Below, one piece after another: positions 57,946 to 64,000 of a stretch of DNA of 64,000 bases. The stretch is from assembly GCA_012976225.1 (NCBI GenBank), contig JAAVVG010000002.1:1550001-1614000 (forward strand), read 5' to 3'. The notes beneath the pieces were generated by a model that was given only the letters and a program-made list of their open reading frames with translations, ran no database searches and was not told where the DNA came from. The number at the start of each line of letters is the position of its first letter. The first letter of the stretch is position 1. The stretch comes from Golubevia sp. BC0850. Taxonomy: Eukaryota > Basidiomycota > Exobasidiomycetes > Golubeviales > Golubeviaceae. A program made the position numbers and the translations under genes.

Positions 57946-58884
57946 CTATTGAGCAGCTGGAAAACGCTTACCGACTTCCAGAACAGCCTCGTCTTTCTCC
58001 ATCATCTTGCTCCATGCTTGAACGCTTGGGTAGAGAGAAAGATCGCTGAAAAGATTCGAAAAATCGAGACAGAAAGAGGATGGAAGGAAGCATCAGTGAA
58101 AATACATCGCGACTCAATCTGAACGCCCATCTTTGGGAAATACTCACATCTGACAGAAGTCGGCCATCGAAACCCATCCATAGAAAGCAATATCAACTAC
58201 AGTCATTCTGTTAAGAACAATGAATTCGCTGTTGGCGCTCTTTTGCTGTTCCAATTGACCATCGAGCACCTTGTAGATTCTTGCGATCTCATCTCTGAAT
58301 CTCTTCTTGACAAGATCGGATGGGTCTTCTCCATAGGTAGCCTTGAAGTAGCGATCTGGAACCCAGAAGAGGGGAGAAGAAGGAGAATTAGAGGGAAACC
58401 TCGAAACCCACCTCAATTTTCGATTCACTCACCCATGTAAACGCATTGTCCTTGAACTGGTCCCATACCAGAAACCTGATAGAAGAGCCAGGTTTGAATT
58501 TGAGCTCTCTCAGCCAAGTTCTTCCCGCTAAGCACTCCATTCGGGTCGAACTTCTCGCTGAGGTAGTTGAGAATAGCACCGGATTCCCATATAGTAAGAT
58601 CGTTCTCGTCGTGGTCGACGAGAGCTGGGACACGTCCATTTGGGTTGACCTTAAAGAAGCTGACAGAAGAGAAGAAATTATTAGAACTAGCGAAATCAAG
58701 GATGAAGGGACTTCCATAGTTGTACTCACTCGGCTCCTTTGACTCCCTTCTTCTCGTCAGCACTGAACTCTAATGGGACAGCGTTGTATTCTACTCCTAA
58801 CTTGTTCAAGTAGATGTAACATTTCTTTGGATTGGGTCCTCCTCCAGGTCCTCCGAGAGCGTAGATCGTCACTTTTGGAGCCAT
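57946..58884 (-). CDS. Glutathione S-transferase (fungal Ure2p-like type)
   Basis: Exons 58884-58730, 58659-58433, 58355-58148 and 58045-57946 give 229 residues, a normal GST length. The N-terminal thioredoxin-like domain holds MAPKVTIYALGGPGGGPNPKK, the cis-Pro segment FKVNPNGRVPALVDH and the glutathione-binding ES in TIWESGAILNYLSEKF. The helical C-terminal domain has LFYQVSGMGPVQGQ, DRYFKATYGEDP, the N-capping region TVVDIAFYGW and SVQAWSKMMEKDEAV. This is the layout of fungal Ure2p-like and theta-related transferases that conjugate or reduce with glutathione in the cytosol. The stop at 57946 follows directly after VGKRFPAAQ. It lies 389 bp downstream of MRD1 on the same strand. Confidence 0.92.
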
Positions 58885-59272
58885 TGTCGGATTGATGTTG
58901 TGGGGAGAGATCAGAGAGAGCGAAGGACGAAAACAAAACGTGCTTGTTATGATCTCCACTTCCGCCACAAGAAAAGTGACTAGCATCTTATCGCCGTCGA
59001 CGAAGTTCCATTGCAAGATACTTGTCCATTTTTCGAGTAGAAGAAATAGGGTTGAAGGGAAACCTCAAAGGAAGAGCAAGTATGAACCTCCTTTTTGAGT
59101 AATCAATTTTCCAGCAAGATTGCAGGGAGATGTGGACTCATCAGAAGGGACAAGTTTGCAAGAATGATCTTCATTCAAATTCAGAGAAAAAAAACAAGGA
59201 CCCAGAAAGACTGATTAGATTAAACAAAACAACAAAAGGGAGAACCAAGAACTTCAATCTCAAAGAAACGGA
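58885..59272. other. GST promoter and MRD1 3' flank
   Basis: About 390 bp between two - strand genes. No TATA box and no gene. An A run, eight bases, lies at about 59189. Confidence 0.5.
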
Positions 59273-62200
59273 TCAATCTTCATCCATCTGATCCATCTCT
59301 TTCTTCTTTTCGTTCATCACAGCTTCCCTGACATCTTCCTCACCCAATCTAACCTTCTTTCTCTTCCTACTATCATTGCCGATAATGTCATGCTTCCCAA
59401 TGTTTCCCAATCCAAGTTTGGCTCTATTTCTACTTTCTTCGATTCCCATAGATTCATCATCATCAGCAAAGCTCAAAATCAAATGTCTTCCCAACAAATG
59501 AGTGAATTTCAAAGCTTCCATTGCATTTTTGGCTTCTTTGTTAGAGAAGAATTCAACGAAAGCAAATCCTCTAGCACCAGAGTTCTTTCCACCTAATTTT
59601 CTAGGAGCTCTTACGGATTTAATGGTAGAATGAGCTTGAAAAAGTGAACGAACGTCTTGTTTGGTTGCTTCGAAAGGTAGATTCTTAACCAGAATCTTAG
59701 TAGCAGTTGAAGAAGAAGCTGTGGAAGTCGAAGGTTTTGAAGAAGTTGAGGTTGAATTTTCTTGACCTCTTTTCGCGAAAGAGATGGATAAAGAATGTCC
59801 ATCTAGAGAACAACCATCCATCACTTTTCTAGCGGATTCAGCAGCTTTGAAAGATTTGAAACCTACGAAACCATAGCCCATTGAAAGTCGGATTCCATTG
59901 TTTGGCGGTAGAGCAGGTTTGGTTTGAACTCTTGCGAAAGTGAAATCTGTCAAAGAAGAGAAAGCTTCTTTCAATTTCTCATTTGTGGTAGAGAAACTTA
60001 AGTTCTTGATGTAGAGGGTTGCGATCGATTCAGCTTCCGCTTGAGCTTGTTCAGCTTGGATAGATTCTTGGGATTTGATCTCTGAGATCGAAACTGGAGC
60101 TTTCTTTTCTTCTTCCGTCACTCTCCCTTTCCCTTTACTATCCTCTTCATCTCTCTTTCTCTTTACGACTGCTCCACTTCTCTTAGGTCCTTTCTCCAAA
60201 TACAAGATCCCACCTCCAAATCTCTTATAAGCAATCCCTTTGAAAGCTTTCCTAGCTTCGTTCTCATTAAGCATTTCAACCAAAGCAATAGTTCCAGAAG
60301 GAGCCATTTCACATTCTTCAACTTCTCCATGAACTTCAAACATTTCCCTTAATTCTTCAACTTTAGTACCAAAAGGAAAGTTCTTCACCAAAATTGTGGT
60401 ATCACTTCTTTCAATCTTGTTCTTATTTCCCTTGACTAAAGTCGAAAAATCCAAACCTTGAGATTCCAACCAATCTTTAGTTTCTTTAATCAAATGAGTT
60501 TCTGCCAAAGCCAATTTCACAGCTGAAGAAACTTGATTCTTATCTCCACCTTCTTCCTGAGAATTCAAAACCTCGTTTTTGGAAATCCCTAATCTGTTTG
60601 CGATAGAACTTGCAACAGAATCTTGATTCATGTAAAGCATTGACCATTCGAATTCTGCTTTCTTTCCTCCAGCATTCTCCTTTCTTTCTTCAAGTTTCTT
60701 TTGTTTTAAGGTTTTTTCCCTTTCTTTCTTTGAAGTGATGGTATTGGGATCTTCAGTTGGTTCTGAAGATTGATCAACTGCAGCTAAGATGTGAATCAGT
60801 CTACCTTGAAAAATCGAACCGTTCTTGTTTCGAAGGGATTGAAGAGCGTGAGATGGATTTGAGAATTTGATGAATCCTAGTCCTTTGGATTGTTTGGTTG
60901 ATCGATCTACTGGGATGTGAACCTGTGAGTAAAAGAAAGTGCACAAGGACTTCATTGGTCAAATGAAAAACAGAGATCTAAGTACGACCTCATCTTCCAC
61001 CATTCCGTTCTTTCAATGCCAATCACTTTTCAAAAGCTCAGTCAATCTACTAATTCCAGCGTTTCTCAGCATTCCCCAAACTTCTCTCTTGAGAGAAAGA
61101 AAGGATAAGCTGTCCCTATGCTTCAGTGTCGTTATTGCTATTCACCAAAGTCTCCAAACTCTTCCTCCTGTCGACCTGTTCTACGTCTTGATCTTTCCGT
61201 AGTCACTCCAAAATCTTGAAACCTCTTTTAGTAGCATTCGACTCACCTCACTAACTTCTCCACCCCTTCCATCATCTTCAAACCATTCTCTCAATTCCTC
61301 TTCTTTACAACCAAAAGGTAAATTCCTAACGAAAAGTCTACCAGATTTCATCACAAAGTCTTCTTCTTCCAATTGTTTGTTTCTCTCTTCTTCTTTTTCC
61401 TTCAACTTCCTAGCTTCAAATCTTTCTTGACGAAGTTTCTGAGATTTGGTTTCTGGAGAATCGGACTCGATTTCACTTTCACTTTCTGATGAACTCTGAT
61501 CATCACTTTCTTCGACTCCTTCATCTTCATCTTCACTTTGTTGAAATTCTTTTTCTGGTTTCTTCTTCTTCTTCTTAGGAGCAGAGGTGGTTTCTTCAGT
61601 TGAAGTTGATTGAACATCTTCACCTCCAACATGTCTTCTCATTCTTCTATACATGTATTCTAAATCTGTTAATCCTTCGTCATTTAGATCTTTCACTTTG
61701 TCTTGATCAATTTCTTCTCCTTCTTCTTCTTCTTTATCTTGATCAACTTTCTGACTTTCCAACAATTTCTTCCCTTCCTTCTCCTCTCTCTTTCTCTTCC
61801 TCTCCTCTTTCCTTTCTTTCTTCAACCTCTTCTCTTCCAATTCCTTCTCCAAACTAGTTTTCTCCTGTGATTGAACCTCAGCTTCCTTTGCACTATCCTT
61901 CTCCTCTTTCTTCCTCCTCATGTTACTAGGAGCCATCACACTCAAAAAGTCTTCAAAACTAACTCCTTTCCCTTCCTTTCCTTTCTCCTTCTTCTCCTTC
62001 TTGTCTTCTTTAATCTTCTTTCCTCTTTCCTCTCTCTTAACATCAACGATTTCCGTCTCTGGCTTTGTTGCACCTCTTGCAGCATCTCTAAATTTCTCTT
62101 TACGTTCTTCTAATCCTGAATCGCCAACTTCTTTTGCGAAATCGAGACTAACTCTTGAAGTGTCTATGTAGGTTCTATCGAAATAGTTCTTTACTGCTGA

Positions 62201-62392
62201 AGCAACTTCGTGAGACGGGAAACCCAAGAAAGCGAATCTACGTGAAGTTCCATCTTTCGATAAAACTAAATGAAGATCTGTCAAAGAGATTAAAACTTTG
62301 GTTGAAGAAGTTGGAGCTGAAAGGATATGCTCTCTTAATTGACTGGCTGTATAATAGGATGGCAAATTCTTGATAATCAGTCTAGATGACAT
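59273..62392 (-). CDS. MRD1: MRD1, five-RRM factor for pre-rRNA processing
   Basis: Two exons, 62392-61247 and 60922-59273, joined in phase 0, give 931 residues (yeast Mrd1 is about 887). Five RNA-recognition motifs are seen in order: SRLIIKNLPSYYT at the N-terminus; GRLFVRNLPFGCKEEELREWF, completed by SKGLGFIKFSNPSHALQSL after the intron; TTILVKNFPFGTKVEELREMF; ATLYIKNLSFSTTNEKLKEAF with GYGFVGFKSF; and TKILVKNLPFEATKQDVRSLF with RGFAFVEFFS. Between the first two lies a long Lys/Glu linker. Mrd1 is an essential nucleolar protein that binds pre-rRNA and U3-associated complexes and is needed for 18S formation through cleavage at A0, A1 and A2. The intron divides the second RRM between its first helix and strand 2-3. 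Confidence 0.94.
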
Positions 62393-63731
62393 GTCTGCGA
62401 GTTGAGTTGAGTAGAGGAGAGGATGGGAAAGGAAAGGAAAGGTTCTGATTCAACCTGGAATCCAAGGCTGTGACTGAGGCTGTGACTGAGGCTGGGTGCC
62501 GAGAGTCCTGTTGATTGGATTGGATTGATTTGATTTGGATATATCAGCTTGTCTCTTGAAGGAGGTTGGCTAATTGGTTCAGGAGCAGAAGTAAGATCTT
62601 AACAAAGCAAAAGAAAAAAAAAGTCAAGTCTGGATTGACTGAACCATCGGATCACCATTTCCCAAGGAATCTTCTCTTTCTCTCCTCCCTTTCATTTCCT
62701 GGAATTTCTTGGACAAAGTGGTCAATTTCCACAATGGATGGTATGTAGTCCCTTCTGACGTGTTAATTCGCATCAGGCCACCTTCCATCTCGGAACTCTG
62801 GGTACACCGTACACCTTCTAGGGGAACAAGATTTGGAAGCTCTATCAGACCAGTCTCCACTTCTTAAGTTGACCATCGATCACATATAACCAGATGAACT
62901 GTGGAATCTGAATAAACCTAGACGGAATCAAGTCAGGATTGGAGTTGAAATCGAAGGGCTTCGAACTTCGAATGGAGAACGTCGATAGCTTGATACTCAA
63001 AGAACTAGGGTTTCCATCAGGAGAGATTTCAAAGCTCAAGAAGTTGGATGGAAGAAGTTGTGGGACGCTGGACCTTCTCGACAGCTAGAGTGTTGGCAAG
63101 TGGAAAGTTTGATGAAGTTGACGAATGACGATGGGTGGGTTTGGAATCGAAAGGCTTCTATGCCTCCAATCAATGAGGATCTAGATGTTCTGTGGTGATC
63201 TCTCTGGAGTCTATCCCATGAATTGTTGTCTTTGGGCTGATGCTTAACTTCTCTGGCTTTCCGTCATAGTTTGAATCTGGAAGCTGGGTGACTGGGTGGC
63301 GGGAAGGATGAAGTTCACTTGAGGCCCCCCCCTTCCTTCTCCATTACTAGCGCCTACGCTTTGCTTGATTACCTCTCTGAAGATTTTTGTCTCGTCCTTC
63401 TTTAGATCAGTAGCTACGACGTCTTCTCTGAGTGAAATTGTACCTTCATCGATAGGTTCCTGTCGATTCTCTTCCGAACTCCCCTCAGCCAGCACATTTT
63501 TGTCCTTTGTTTCCAAATTACAGTAGATCCTTTTCAGATTCTTGAGTGCTCTTAGGGCAGAAGAGAAAGAGAAGAAAAAAAAGTTATAGTGAGTCTGCGA
63601 TAGACCCACAAGTGCTGCTGTGTGTGTGTGTGTCTCTCTCTTTCGCAACCTTTGCACCCTTATCCTGTCAAAGCAGCTTTCTCATCTGGAAAGATCACGC
63701 TCTACTCTTAATCCCTTATTCGATTGCGGGT
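62393..63731. other. Divergent region between MRD1 and cyclin H
   Basis: About 1.3 kb. It starts with an imperfect tandem of 12-nt units (GGCTGTGACTGA-like, 2-3 copies, about 62467-62493), and has a (GT)6-type microsatellite at 63619-63632. On the - strand, 63657-63244 is open but has no usable ATG. On the + strand, 62920-63090 is open and ends in a Leu/Lys-rich tail. Neither is strong enough to call as a gene. Confidence 0.45.
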
Positions 63732-64000
63732 ATGAACTTTCAAGCTAGCCTCTTATCTTCATCTTTACCGATTAATCCACCAGCATCTGGACCATCTTTA
63801 ACTTTCTCTCAATCAACTCAAGCAAGGAATTGGCTATTCACTCCAACTTCACTCTCAACTCTAAGATCTGAGATAGCAACTGATTCAATAAGCGATTTAA
63901 CTCATCTATGGCAACAAGAACACCTTTTACAAAAACAGGAAGCAAATCAAGATGATCCTCCTCCAATTCCTCCAAAACTAGAATTCCCAACAGTCGAAGA
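63732..64000 (+). CDS. Cyclin H / Ccl1-like, N-terminal part only
   Basis: Begins MNFQASLLSSSLPINPP and runs in one frame off the end of the window (89 full codons seen). The segment STQARNWLFTPTSLSTLRSE matches the N-terminus of cyclin H, which starts with a short S-[TS]-Q-x-R-x-W-x-F stretch before its N-terminal helix, and PPKLEFPTVEE corresponds to the part leading into the first cyclin box. Cyclin H activates Cdk7 (yeast Ccl1-Kin28) in TFIIH, which phosphorylates the RNA polymerase II tail. The cyclin boxes themselves lie outside the window, so this rests on the N-terminus alone. Confidence 0.7.
   Translation, partial: MNFQASLLSSSLPINPPASGPSLTFSQSTQARNWLFTPTSLSTLRSEIATDSISDLTHLWQQEHLLQKQEANQDDPPPIPPKLEFPTVE

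Noticed and set aside
62900-63090. + strand tail ILKELGFPSGEISKLKK resembling the end of CoA-transferase III proteins
   Set aside because: Only about 50 codons, no supporting upstream sequence, and a stop shortly before it. The likeness may be chance from a Leu/Lys-rich helix.
63244-63657. Open frame of about 137 codons on the - strand
   Set aside because: It begins at a GTG, has no internal ATG that would give a reasonable protein, and starts inside a GT microsatellite. No family likeness.
1-64000. Biosynthetic cluster, mobile element or viral relic
   Set aside because: The genes serve unrelated housekeeping roles and no transposase, integrase, reverse transcriptase, capsid-like frame or terminal repeat was seen.

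Overview
The window is nuclear DNA of a fungus, most likely a basidiomycete. Protein genes are broken by many short spliceosomal introns (mostly 50-140 nt, GTGAGT/GTAAGT donors, pyrimidine-rich tracts before the acceptor). The gene set is fungal: MET10, KRE6/SKN1-type glucan synthesis protein, BRE1, MRD1, a DUF3684 ATPase and an Ure2p-type GST. The intron density (up to 22 coding exons in one gene) and the moderate base composition fit Basidiomycota, possibly Pucciniomycotina; the species cannot be named from the sequence. I joined exons by hand from GT-AG signals, phase continuity and family similarity.

Layout. 1-2374: leader and promoter region. 2375-6297 (+): two-finger C2H2 transcription factor. 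7385-8143 (+): small secreted cysteine protein. 9423-10977 (-): DUF4097-like beta-repeat protein. 11766-14107 (-): nucleosome assembly protein NAP1. 14627-18553 (-): histone H2B ubiquitin ligase BRE1. 18830-25164 (-): giant DUF3684/HSP90-fold ATPase, divergent from a 1215-residue disordered protein (25394-29041, +). 29603-33804 (+): KRE6/SKN1-like GH16 protein. 34432-37163 (-): hexose-type transporter. 39692-41150 (+): makorin-like RING ligase. 41636-45619 (+): sulfite reductase alpha subunit MET10. 46168-47983 (+): peroxisomal Lpx1-like hydrolase. 49544-52456 (+): amino-acid transporter. 53068-55145 (+): mitochondrial-carrier-like protein. 55671-57012 (-): uncharacterised protein. 57946-58884 (-): glutathione transferase. 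59273-62392 (-): five-RRM rRNA-processing factor MRD1. 63732-64000 (+): start of cyclin H.

This is a housekeeping neighbourhood, not a cluster for one pathway. The one functional pairing is NAP1 and BRE1, adjacent on the same strand and both acting on H2A-H2B. No tRNA, rRNA, CRISPR, transposon or viral relic was recognised.

The most unusual content is in gene structure. The sugar transporter carries a tandemly duplicated intron (about 95% identical copies) that leaves a 2-nt exon between the copies, so the frame holds only if both introns are removed, possibly in a recursive order. The KRE6-like gene has exons of 6, 7 and 12 nt and two introns that appear to use GC donors beginning with the same eight bases. 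BRE1, MET10 and NAP1 each finish on a very small coding exon; in NAP1 it carries a CKQQ prenylation-type box, and in the Lpx1-like hydrolase the last exon carries an ARL peroxisomal signal.
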